Shown here in pieces: positions 1-8,931 of a DNA stretch of 64,000 bases (position 1 is its first letter; each line of letters starts with the position of its first letter). A model generated the notes under the pieces. It was not told the DNA's origin. It worked only from the letters and a program-made list of their open reading frames with translations, and did no database searches. Source of the DNA: Acetomicrobium flavidum (GTDB lineage Bacteria; Synergistota; Synergistia; Synergistales; Acetomicrobiaceae); NCBI RefSeq assembly GCF_900129645.1, contig NZ_FSQZ01000001.1:248001-312000 (forward strand). The letters are read 5' to 3'. The translations under genes and the position numbers were made by a program.

Positions 1-650
1 TGGATATAGGAGCTCAATCTGTCCCTCCAGGATGCGTCAGGGATGTAAATAGCACTATGCTTCAGCTGATGCTCAAATCTTACGGATATAGGTCAACATT
101 TCTTGGGATAGTGCCCGATGACCTTGAAATGCTGGAAATGGCCGTAAAAAATGCATTACCTGAAAACGACGTGGTAATCTTGAGCGGAGGCTCTTCCGTA
201 TCCAGTAGGGACTTTTGTCTTGAGGTAATGGAAAATTTGGATGCTCCCGGTTTGATAGTAAGAGGAGTAAACATGAGGCCGGGCAAGCCTACTTTGATAG
301 GAGGAATCAAGGAAAAGGCAAAACTGATCATATCATTGCCAGGACATCCCCTATCATGTGCCATTGTGGCAAGGGTAATTTTGGTTCCATTGCTGGATAT
401 CATGATCGGTGGCATGGAATTATACGAGAAAAATTTCATGCCCGTCAAAATGAAGTGTCTTGATGATTTCATTGGTACAAGCGGAATTGAGGAATACGTG
501 CCCGTTATATTACGAACAGATGGCGTCCTTCCCGTAAATTCTAAATCGGGCTATATATCTGCCTTAAGGGGGACCGCTGGCTTGGGCATGCTGCCGATAA
601 ACACCGAGACGTTGAGAAAGGGAGAGGAGATAGGAGTAATTCTATGGTAA
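1..650 (+). CDS. moeA: Molybdopterin molybdenumtransferase MoeA, C-terminal part (cut by window edge)
   Basis: The reading frame is open to the first base, so the gene starts before the window; only the last ~215 residues are visible. MoeA inserts molybdate (or tungstate) into adenylated molybdopterin in the cytoplasm. The visible part holds the end of the MoCF-binding fold: the SGGSSVSSRDF loop corresponds to the family GGxSxGxxD motif, and GVNMRPGKPTLIG followed by LPGHPLS is the canonical MoeA pattern. The last ~75 residues match the small MoeA C-terminal beta domain. Its stop overlaps the start of the next moeA-like gene by 7 bases, so the two are translationally coupled. Identification is firm. 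Whether it serves Mo or W cannot be read from the sequence. Confidence 0.9.
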   Translation, partial: DIGAQSVPPGCVRDVNSTMLQLMLKSYGYRSTFLGIVPDDLEMLEMAVKNALPENDVVILSGGSSVSSRDFCLEVMENLDAPGLIVRGVNMRPGKPTLIGGIKEKAKLIISLPGHPLSCAIVARVILVPLLDIMIGGMELYEKNFMPVKMKCLDDFIGTSGIEEYVPVILRTDGVLPVNSKSGYISALRGTAGLGMLPINTETLRKGEEIGVILW

Positions 651-2548
651 AAGAACATTTGCCCCTGGAAGAGGTTTGGCAATTATTAAGAGCGAGATGG
701 ACCGGCAGACGGTTACCAGTCGAGCGCATTCCATTGCAACAGGCACATGGAGCATTGTTGGCCGAAGACATAGTTTCGCCGATCAATGTCCCTCACTATC
801 CTGCGTCGGCCGTAGATGGTTATGCAGTGTTATCATCCTCCACCTCAATGGCTACAGCAGCTACTCCCGCAATTCTCGACGAAGGTCAATACCAATGGGT
901 AAATACTGGCTCTTTCGTTCCGCCCGATTTTGATTCAGTTGCCATGGTAGAGGACACTTCCCTCAAGGACGGGAATTTATACGTATATGTTTCGTTGTCT
1001 CCCGGAGCTAACCTGAGACCCGTTGGAGAAGATATCGTAAAAGGCCAGATCGTTGCACACTTTGGAGACGCGGTTGACCCAAATTTAATGGCCTTGTTTT
1101 ACGCCATAGGAATGCGTGAACTGCCAGTCCTATCGAGGCCTAAAGTTGTATTCATACCGACGGGTGACGAGATAGTTCCCAGAGGACATGTGGAAGATCC
1201 CAGCTATCTCCCGCCAGGAAAAGTGATGGAAAGCAATTCGGTCATGCTTGAATGCCTGTTTGAAAAGTGGAAGACCCCGCTATTCATAGGGCCGCACGTC
1301 AAAGATGACCTAAAGTCATTAAGGGAAGCCTTATTAAAGGCTGCCGAAGAATACGATTTAGTGTTGATTGGAGCGGGATCGGCTAAGGGAAAGAGGGACT
1401 TCACTGCTGAAGCCATTGAACATGAGGGTGAACTTTTGTTTCATTGGGTCTTGATGAAACCGGGTAGACCAGCGCTGCTTGGAGCGGTAAAAGACAAGCC
1501 CGTAGTCGGAATGCCGGGCTTTCCCATGTCTACCATGGTAGTCGCCTGGTCTGTCGTGTACCCTCTAGTGGAGCTTTTGATGAAGGGCAACTTAAACGAA
1601 GAAAAGTTCCTTGATGATGCCATGGGAACCAAGGAAAAGCTAAAGGCATCCCTACTGATGTCTCATACATCCCCTCAAGGGATAAGCGAATGGCTGAGAG
1701 TAAGGGCGGTTCAGCTTGGATCCAAGAGATACGTATGGCCCCTTTCTGGGGGTTCCAGTTCAATGCGGGCTACGGCCGAAGCTGACGGATTTGTATTGCT
1801 TTCTTCAAAGACTTACGAGTGTCCAAAGGGCAAGGAGCTGGAGGTAAGGTTGGTAAGAGACGTGCCATGGGAAAGCCGGGCATTATTTCAGGGCTCCGAC
1901 GACCCCGCGGTAGCAAAGTTGGTTTCCTACGTTAGAAGAAGGGGTGCCGATCTGATCATACGTTCCGTTGGAAGTTTGGGAGGGCTGGCGGCCCTGGCAA
2001 GAGGAGAAGCCCATCTCTCAGCGGCTCATCTTTTAGACCCAGAGACGGGCTTTTACAACGACAGCTATATAGCGAGCTTCAAGCCGATGAGCGATAGGTG
2101 GAAACGATTTCTCTTGTTCTACAGACAGCAAGGTTTTATCGTAAAGAAGGGAAATCCAAAAGAGATAAAATCCATAGAAGATCTGGCACGCACTGACGTT
2201 CGCATAGTGAACAGGCAACCTGGTGCTGGGACACGAGTTTTATTGGATTCCATGTTGAAAGACCATGGAATAGACGCAAGTTTGATCAAAGGTTACGATG
2301 ACCAAACCGTAACTCATTTAGATGCATCCTGCAGGGTTGCGTGGGGCCTGGCTGACGTCGCTTTGGGGATCAAATCAGCAGCGGATGCCCTGGATTTGGA
2401 CTTCATCCCCATAACGGAAGAACCCTATGAGTTTGTCATACCGGAAGATGAGTTGCGTCACCCAGGGATTGCAGCATTACTCGATGCCATTTCAGACGAG
2501 GAATTTAGAGAAGAGGTTGACAGAATGGGGGGATATCGTTGGCCCTAG
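644..2548 (+). CDS. MoeA-like molybdopterin biosynthesis protein fused to a C-terminal PBP/LysR-substrate-like domain
   Basis: This 634-residue protein has two parts. Residues 1 to about 405 are MoeA: PASAVDGYA with D58 matches the catalytic-loop Asp of MoeA, PTGDEIV at 172-178 starts the MoCF-binding domain, and AGSAKGKRDF near 244-253 replaces the usual GGxSxG loop, followed by MKPGRPALLG and GMPGFPMS. Residues about 420-625 form a periplasmic-binding-protein-like domain of the kind fused to MoeA in archaea and anaerobes, with SVGSLGGLAAL, AAHLLDPETG and NRQPGAGTR. The PBP part has no signal peptide, so it probably senses oxyanion or cofactor inside the cell (inference). It overlaps moeA upstream by 7 bases and moaA downstream by 10. 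Confidence 0.9.
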   Translation: MVKEHLPLEEVWQLLRARWTGRRLPVERIPLQQAHGALLAEDIVSPINVPHYPASAVDGYAVLSSSTSMATAATPAILDEGQYQWVNTGSFVPPDFDSVAMVEDTSLKDGNLYVYVSLSPGANLRPVGEDIVKGQIVAHFGDAVDPNLMALFYAIGMRELPVLSRPKVVFIPTGDEIVPRGHVEDPSYLPPGKVMESNSVMLECLFEKWKTPLFIGPHVKDDLKSLREALLKAAEEYDLVLIGAGSAKGKRDFTAEAIEHEGELLFHWVLMKPGRPALLGAVKDKPVVGMPGFPMSTMVVAWSVVYPLVELLMKGNLNEEKFLDDAMGTKEKLKASLLMSHTSPQGISEWLRVRAVQLGSKRYVWPLSGGSSSMRATAEADGFVLLSSKTYECPKGKELEVRLVRDVPWESRALFQGSDDPAVAKLVSYVRRRGADLIIRSVGSLGGLAALARGEAHLSAAHLLDPETGFYNDSYIASFKPMSDRWKRFLLFYRQQGFIVKKGNPKEIKSIEDLARTDVRIVNRQPGAGTRVLLDSMLKDHGIDASLIKGYDDQTVTHLDASCRVAWGLADVALGIKSAADALDLDFIPITEEPYEFVIPEDELRHPGIAALLDAISDEEFREEVDRMGGYRWP

Positions 2549-3513
2549 AGCTTGTCGATAAATTAGGACGAAGGTTAACGTACGTACGCATATCGGTTAC
2601 TGATAGATGTAACTTTCGTTGTCGATATTGCATGCCTGCTCAGGGAGTAGAATGGATTCCCCATGATAGGATCATGAGATACGAGGAAATAGAATTGCTC
2701 GTTGGGATATTGACGGAACTTGGCGTCAAAAAAATTAGGTTAACCGGCGGAGAACCCTTTGTCAGGAAGGGCATTCCTCAGTTTTTGCGCACGTTACGAC
2801 GTTTGTTTCCGGAGTTGGAACTCGCCGTCACGACGAACGCATCGCTGCTTGCTAATTATATTGATAACATAAAAGATCTAAATATCAACTTAAATATAAG
2901 TCTTGATACGCTTGACCCCGATAAATTTAAGGACATTACAAGGGTAGGGAACCTAGATGATGTATTAAAAGGCATCTCAATGTGGAGCGGGTTGGGTTTG
3001 CCGTTTAAGGTCAACACAGTCCTTATAAAGGGATTTAACGAAGATGAGATCCGGCCTTTGGCAGAATTTGCAAGAAAAATGGGTGGGGTGTTGAGGTTTA
3101 TTGAGTTTATGCCCTTAGACCGAAGCGTGTGGTCGCAGGACTCCTTCATTCCAGCTTCATCGATAGAGGATTTGATTTTCTCTTCAGGGGATTGGAAGGA
3201 GTTGGAAAATAAGACCACGGATACTGATGGACCTGCAAGATATTTCGTTGACTTAAAGACCGGGCAAAAAATTGGAGTAATAGCTGCTGTTTCGCATCAC
3301 TTTTGCGAGACGTGCAACAGGCTGAGGATAACGGCATCTGGAGAACTCAAGAATTGCCTATTTGCTTCTGGCGGAGTTGACTTGCTCTCGCCTTTAAGGG
3401 CTGGAGACTTAGACGAAGTTAAACACAGGATACTTCTTGCCTCCTGGGATAAACCTGAAAATTGGAAAAAGCAGATAAGCGGAGATAGGCATATGTCTCA
3501 AATAGGGGGATAA
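2539..3513 (+). CDS. moaA: GTP 3',8-cyclase MoaA (radical SAM)
   Basis: MoaA catalyses the first step of molybdopterin synthesis, turning GTP into 3',8-cyclo-GTP with S-adenosylmethionine and two 4Fe-4S clusters. The N-terminal radical-SAM motif is C24-x3-C28-x2-C31 in TDRCNFRCRYC, followed by LTGGEPF. The second cluster motif CETCNRLR...C is near residue 255. The chain ends in Gly-Gly, the C-terminal tail that MoaA inserts into its own active site. Length (324 residues) is normal. The start is TTG at 2539, inside the end of the preceding gene by 10 bases; no better start keeps the conserved DKLGRRLTYVRIS beginning. moaC follows after 4 bases. Confidence 0.96.
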   Translation: MALELVDKLGRRLTYVRISVTDRCNFRCRYCMPAQGVEWIPHDRIMRYEEIELLVGILTELGVKKIRLTGGEPFVRKGIPQFLRTLRRLFPELELAVTTNASLLANYIDNIKDLNINLNISLDTLDPDKFKDITRVGNLDDVLKGISMWSGLGLPFKVNTVLIKGFNEDEIRPLAEFARKMGGVLRFIEFMPLDRSVWSQDSFIPASSIEDLIFSSGDWKELENKTTDTDGPARYFVDLKTGQKIGVIAAVSHHFCETCNRLRITASGELKNCLFASGGVDLLSPLRAGDLDEVKHRILLASWDKPENWKKQISGDRHMSQIGG

Positions 3514-3517
3514 TGTT

Positions 3518-4018
3518 ATGGGGTCTATAACACATCTTGATGAATATGGCCATCCCAAGATGGTAGACGTGGGGGCTAAGGATCCCACAGAAAGAATGGC
3601 CAAAGCCTGCGGATGGATCATCTTGCCTCGCTCAGTTTACGATGTGGTTTGTAGGGGCGAAGCGCCAAAGGGAGACGTTCTAAAGATAGCAGAACTTGCT
3701 GGCATAATGGCTGCCAAGAGGACGTGGGAACTTATCCCTTTGTGTCACAACATAAGGATAGATCATGTTGAGGTGAGATGTGAGCTCGATGAAAAACGTT
3801 CAGGTATAAGGGTCACTTCCGATGTGTCAGCAAGGGAAGTCACTGGCGTTGAGATGGAGGCTTTAACTGCAGTCACTGTGGCCTTGCTTACCATATATGA
3901 TATGTGCAAGGGAATTGATAAGGGAATGTATTTTGAAGATATACATCTTGCAGAAAAAAGCGGCGGTAAGAGCGGACATTACGTTTGGAAAGGGCAAGAG
4001 GTGCGCAAAGGTGATTAA
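3518..4018 (+). CDS. moaC: Cyclic pyranopterin monophosphate synthase MoaC
   Basis: MoaC converts 3',8-cyclo-GTP, the MoaA product, into cyclic pyranopterin monophosphate. The 166-residue protein is full length. It keeps the signature PLCHNIRIDHV at 74-84, the catalytic lysines K51 and K131 and D128 in the block TIYDMCKGIDKGM, and ends with KSGGKSGHYVW. It starts with ATG at 3518, 4 bases after moaA, so the two consecutive enzymes are made together. The stop overlaps the GTG start of the mog-like gene by 8 bases. No moaD, moaE or moeB is seen in the window; they must lie elsewhere. Confidence 0.97.
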   Translation: MGSITHLDEYGHPKMVDVGAKDPTERMAKACGWIILPRSVYDVVCRGEAPKGDVLKIAELAGIMAAKRTWELIPLCHNIRIDHVEVRCELDEKRSGIRVTSDVSAREVTGVEMEALTAVTVALLTIYDMCKGIDKGMYFEDIHLAEKSGGKSGHYVWKGQEVRKGD

Positions 4019-4811
4019 AAAAAGGCTCATAAGGATCTTCGATGGACAAAAAGACTTGACTATGGCATATCTTCATAAGGGAAGCCTTGGTGAGGATATG
4101 GTAGATGGGATACCCCGGAAAATCTTTGTCACCGATCCCATGCCCCTACAGACCTTAAACGATCCATCGCAGTCTCTGACATTGGTCTTATCTCAAGGAA
4201 TTGAAGATAAGAGCAATTTGATCTCCTTTTCCAATGGAGAGGTAATATTAAGGCTTACCGAAGACGATGAAGCGGAGATCTTTAAAGGCGGTTTTTTGAG
4301 CCTCTCTTCAGAGTACGAGGAATGGTTTCCGATATCCTTAGGGGTCATCACGGTAAGCGACAGAAGAAGCAGGGGTGAGTTGATAGATACATCAGGCCCG
4401 GCTTTGGAGAACTTAGCCCGTTCTATAGGTGCTATATGCCAGGAATATAAGATAGTACCGGACGATATTGACGAGATACGAAGAGTCGTATGCGATTGGT
4501 GTGACAAAAAATCCCTAAACCTGATTTTGCTAACTGGAGGCACGGGAATTTCTCAAAGAGACGTCACTCCTGAGGCATTACTGCCCTTGTCTGACAAGAT
4601 CGTCTACGGCATAGGCGAGTACATGCGTTGGTCAACATCCTTATCTAATCCGATGTCCATCTTAAGTAGAGGTATCGCTATATCTAGGGGTAAAACGCTT
4701 TTGGTAGCTCTTCCGGGAAGTGAAAGGGGAGCTATTGAATGCTTTTCTGCCGTGTCTTTTTCCTTGAGACATGCAGTGGAGGTGCTTACGGACAGGCATG
4801 TTCACCATTGA
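4011..4811 (+). CDS. MogA/MoaB-type molybdopterin adenylyltransferase with an unrecognised N-terminal extension
   Basis: The C-terminal ~160 residues are a MogA/MoaB fold, which adenylates molybdopterin before metal insertion: LGVITVSDRRSRGELIDTSG starts it, LLTGGTGISQRDVTPEA is the family signature, and ALPGSERGAIE is the usual C-terminal loop. About 105 residues precede it that I do not recognise; a MOSC domain would be expected in such fusions but its motifs are absent. I place the start at GTG 4011, overlapping moaC by 8 bases, because an AGAGG ribosome site lies about 8 bases upstream; longer in-frame starts inside moaC lack one. The stop overlaps the likely rapZ start by 14 bases. Product class is confident, N-terminal function unknown. 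Confidence 0.85.
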   Translation: MIKKRLIRIFDGQKDLTMAYLHKGSLGEDMVDGIPRKIFVTDPMPLQTLNDPSQSLTLVLSQGIEDKSNLISFSNGEVILRLTEDDEAEIFKGGFLSLSSEYEEWFPISLGVITVSDRRSRGELIDTSGPALENLARSIGAICQEYKIVPDDIDEIRRVVCDWCDKKSLNLILLTGGTGISQRDVTPEALLPLSDKIVYGIGEYMRWSTSLSNPMSILSRGIAISRGKTLLVALPGSERGAIECFSAVSFSLRHAVEVLTDRHVHH

Positions 4812-5772
4812 CAATAATTATGACAGCGGCATAGGCAAAAAAGATACCGAATTCAGTTACACACATCAACAAATTAATAAAACCATACCCAGATGTATCA
4901 TAATAACGGGGATGTCAGGCGGTGGAAAATCTACCGCCTTAAAGGTATTGGAGGACATTGGCTTTTATGCGATCGATAACATCCCGCCAGCCATATTGCC
5001 ACAGCTCATCGATATGTTGAATACACATGAAGCAGCTATCAATAACGGTGTTGCCGCGGTCATCGACGTGAGGGGAGGGGTCTTGCTCAAAGGATTTGAA
5101 AGCGTCACCAAAGCCCTCAGGGATAAGCTGCCCCTTGTAAGGGTGATCTTCTTGGATGCCAGCGATGAGATCTTGATCAGACGTTACGAGACTACCAGGA
5201 GGAGACATCCATTGGGAGTTGATCTACCTTTAAGCGAGATGATATCCAAAGAACGCGCCATGGTAGCTCCGGTAAGGGAGCTGGCAGATATAGTCATAAA
5301 TACCAGTCATTTGAGCATTCATGAACTTAAGGACGCGATATTGAAATCGGTCGGGATCATCGACACAGAGCCATCGGTGATTATAACGTCCTTCGGTTAC
5401 AAATACGGAATACCATCGGACAGCGATTATGTCTTCGATGTAAGGTTTCTTGAAAATCCCTTCTATTGCCCATCGCTGAGAGATCTCACCGGCATGGATA
5501 GGGAGGTGCAGGAATACTTGCTTAAATTTAGTGAGACGGTCCAATTTTATAATGAATCGTTGCAGTTTATAAAATTAGTACTTCCCTTATACAGAAAAAC
5601 CGGAAAGCCGCAGGTTCACATCACGATAGGATGCACGGGCGGCAGACACCGTTCCGTGGCCTATGCCGAATGGCTTGCAAAGCATTTAAGCGATGAGGGG
5701 GAAAAGTGCATTGTAAGACATCGTGACATAGATAAGGATAAGGAGAAAATTGGCGATGTCATCGCTGGTTAG
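4798..5772 (+). CDS. rapZ: RapZ/YvcJ-family nucleotide-binding RNase adapter protein
   Basis: This is a P-loop protein of the RapZ/YvcJ family. In E. coli RapZ guides RNase E to the small RNA GlmZ and so tunes amino-sugar synthesis; in Bacillus YvcJ binds nucleotides and affects competence. The Walker A is GMSGGGKS at about 38-45, followed by the family FYAIDNIPP block; GCTGGRHRSV near the C-terminus is the conserved RapZ C-domain motif. ATG at 4798 gives 324 residues; an upstream ATG at 4771 lacks a ribosome site, whereas GGAGG lies at about 4777-4781, rather far from 4798. A ~30-residue polar N-terminal extension precedes the P-loop. It overlaps yvcK by 17 bases. Confidence 0.93.
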   Translation: MFTIDNNYDSGIGKKDTEFSYTHQQINKTIPRCIIITGMSGGGKSTALKVLEDIGFYAIDNIPPAILPQLIDMLNTHEAAINNGVAAVIDVRGGVLLKGFESVTKALRDKLPLVRVIFLDASDEILIRRYETTRRRHPLGVDLPLSEMISKERAMVAPVRELADIVINTSHLSIHELKDAILKSVGIIDTEPSVIITSFGYKYGIPSDSDYVFDVRFLENPFYCPSLRDLTGMDREVQEYLLKFSETVQFYNESLQFIKLVLPLYRKTGKPQVHITIGCTGGRHRSVAYAEWLAKHLSDEGEKCIVRHRDIDKDKEKIGDVIAG

Positions 5773-6934
5773 CTTCTTTGCCGGCGCTTTCATCGGTGGA
5801 GTTGTCGCTTATATATTTTCTCGAAGGGTAGCAAATGTCCAGTTTGACAACGCAAAGACTAGAGATAAATCCCAAAAAAAGAGGTATAAAGACATCTACA
5901 TTCGCGCCTCCAATCAAAGGCTATCGTTAGGACCTTACATTGTTGCTATTGGCGGGGGTACGGGTCTATCGACTTTACTCAAGGGGCTTAAATGCTTTAC
6001 CAGGAACATCACGGCCATCGTGACCGTGACCGATGAGGGCGGAAGCTCCGGTCGCCTGCGCCAGGAGTGGGGGGTACTTCCTCCGGGAGATATAAGAAAC
6101 TGCCTTCTGGCACTGGCCGAAGACGATAGTTCGCTGAATCGCTTGCTTAATTTTCGCTTTGACAGAGGCGAACTGGCCGGACATAGCTTGGGCAATCTTT
6201 TGCTGCTTGCCGCGACGGAGATCGCGGGGGATTTTAGAAAGGGCATAGAGGAACTAAACTACATGCTTGCAATAAGGGGACAGGTCTTGCCTGTCACCAC
6301 CGAAAGCGTATGCTTGGTGGGAAGGACGAAAAACGGCTCCAGGGTAGAGGGAGAATTGAATATAACAACCTGTGGCCCGGATTTGGAGGAACTATGGCTT
6401 GAACCCAGAAATGCCAAACCATTGCCAGAAGTGTTAAAGGCCATAAGCAACGCCGATCTTATAGTCTTAGGCCCTGGAAGTTTGTTTACCAGCGTAATAC
6501 CAAACCTTCTCGTCGAGGAGGTCTCTAATGCTATACTAAACTCTTCAGCGCCCGTGGTTTATGTTTGTAATCTCATGACCCAGCCCCTTGAAACCGAGGG
6601 GTTTTCCGTATGGGATCACGCAAAATGGATCGCCAAGGTCCTCAGAAGGTTTCCCGATTTCGTTGTGGCAAACTCTACCCCTTTGCCGCAGGATATATCT
6701 TCCAGATATATCGCGGCCGGCTCCATGCCGTTGCTTGTGACACCGGAGGAGAGGGAGAAGTTCAAGAAGATCGGAGTATACCTGATAGAGGACAAATTAT
6801 ATAAAATTAACGAGGAAGGCAGCGTTCGGCATGACTCAGTCAAGTTAGCGGAATGTCTGGTAAGGATAGCAAGAAGTGCGAGGGAAAGGGAAATATGGAA
6901 AGAGTCGATACAATTCTCTGGGATGAGTGGGTAA
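5756..6934 (+). CDS. yvcK: Gluconeogenesis factor YvcK/CofD-like family protein
   Basis: YvcK proteins belong to the CofD-like fold, bind UDP-sugars and are needed in Bacillus for growth on gluconeogenic carbon and for cell shape. The core starts at IVAIGGGTGLSTLL (about residue 65) and continues with VTDEGGSSGRLR, LPPGDIRNC, GHSLGNLLL and LGPGSLFTS, all family hallmarks. An N-terminal hydrophobic segment (residues about 3-22, FFAGAFIGGVVAYIF) would anchor it to the inner membrane, as in some relatives. ATG 5756 is preferred with AGGAG at 5741-5745; a TTG at 5750 is possible but too close. It lies between rapZ and whiA, exactly the Bacillus yvcJ-yvcK-yvcL order. Confidence 0.93.
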   Translation: MSSLVSFFAGAFIGGVVAYIFSRRVANVQFDNAKTRDKSQKKRYKDIYIRASNQRLSLGPYIVAIGGGTGLSTLLKGLKCFTRNITAIVTVTDEGGSSGRLRQEWGVLPPGDIRNCLLALAEDDSSLNRLLNFRFDRGELAGHSLGNLLLLAATEIAGDFRKGIEELNYMLAIRGQVLPVTTESVCLVGRTKNGSRVEGELNITTCGPDLEELWLEPRNAKPLPEVLKAISNADLIVLGPGSLFTSVIPNLLVEEVSNAILNSSAPVVYVCNLMTQPLETEGFSVWDHAKWIAKVLRRFPDFVVANSTPLPQDISSRYIAAGSMPLLVTPEEREKFKKIGVYLIEDKLYKINEEGSVRHDSVKLAECLVRIARSAREREIWKESIQFSGMSG

Positions 6935-7779
6935 ATGGTGGACTATCCGATAAAAGCAAGAATGAAGCCGAGTGTTCTGGAATAGTAGAGGGAATTTTCG
7001 TAACACGAAAGATGAATTATGCAGTGCTGGCCTCCTTGAGGTTATGGGTCTTCAGGAGGCTTTATGCTATATGGAAACATACGCGATGGTCCGACATCAA
7101 TTTTTCATCCTATATGAGGGTGCCGGAAAAGAAAAAGGGACGAGTTAAGCTAATCTTGCCTTCGGACCTCTATGAAGATATATCTGGGGCGCGGGCATCA
7201 TGGGCTTGGTTGCGTGGCGCGTTTGGTGGCTGTGGATCCATATTTTGGCCTAAAAACGGATATCATTTGGTCTTTAGGATCAAAAATGATAAGCTTTGTG
7301 ATAAGTTGACATCATTTTTAAACGTTAAAGGCATAAGACACACCGCAAGAGCTCATATGGGCAGCTATGAGATTCAGGTTCGCAATCATGACGCCATTTT
7401 GACCCTTTTGGCCGGAATGGAGCTCATGAAGACATCGCTTATCATCGAGGAGAAGGCGATAATAAGATCCGTCAAAAGCAGGGCTAACATGCAGGTTAAC
7501 TGCGATACATCAAATATTCGAAGGAGCTTGAAGGCTGCTGAAAGGCAGCTTTATATAAGCAACTTGCTTCTTGAGGCAAACCTTGTCGACGACCTACCGC
7601 CAAACCTTCGCGATTTAGTGCTTGCACGACTTAATTTCCCCAGCGCCACGCTTCGTGAAATCGGACAGATCTTGCCTAAACCGGTAAGCAAAAGTACAGT
7701 AGAATATAGATGGAATAAACTGGAAACCATGGTCAATGGCCTTTTCGATAATAAAGACAATAATACACAAGCAAATTAG
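6895..7779 (+). CDS. whiA: WhiA-family DNA-binding protein (DUF199)
   Basis: WhiA combines a LAGLIDADG-homing-endonuclease-like N-terminal region with a C-terminal helix-turn-helix. It controls sporulation in Streptomyces and influences division and chromosome segregation in Bacillus. Here RGAFGGCGSI is the LAGLIDADG-like segment and the block RANMQVNCDTSNIRRSLKAA is the conserved family linker; the C-terminal LREIGQILPKPVSKSTVEYR is the HTH. ATG 6895 gives 294 residues, with GAGGGAAAGGG just upstream; an in-frame ATG at 6853 lies deeper in yvcK and lacks a site. It ends the cofactor/rapZ/yvcK gene train. A spore regulator role is unlikely in a diderm, so a general growth role is inferred. 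Confidence 0.9.
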   Translation: MERVDTILWDEWVNGGLSDKSKNEAECSGIVEGIFVTRKMNYAVLASLRLWVFRRLYAIWKHTRWSDINFSSYMRVPEKKKGRVKLILPSDLYEDISGARASWAWLRGAFGGCGSIFWPKNGYHLVFRIKNDKLCDKLTSFLNVKGIRHTARAHMGSYEIQVRNHDAILTLLAGMELMKTSLIIEEKAIIRSVKSRANMQVNCDTSNIRRSLKAAERQLYISNLLLEANLVDDLPPNLRDLVLARLNFPSATLREIGQILPKPVSKSTVEYRWNKLETMVNGLFDNKDNNTQAN

Positions 7780-7821
7780 TAAGATAAAGAGATATATTGA
7801 TGGTGTATATGTTAAATATAG

Positions 7822-8913
<1,092 letters not shown>

Positions 8914-8931
8914 GCTGCGAGGTGATCTGCT

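Noticed and set aside
4771-4797. Longer rapZ N-terminus starting at ATG 4771
   Set aside because: No ribosome site precedes it, and the extra residues are not part of the family; the GGAGG after it fits ATG 4798 better, although with long spacing.
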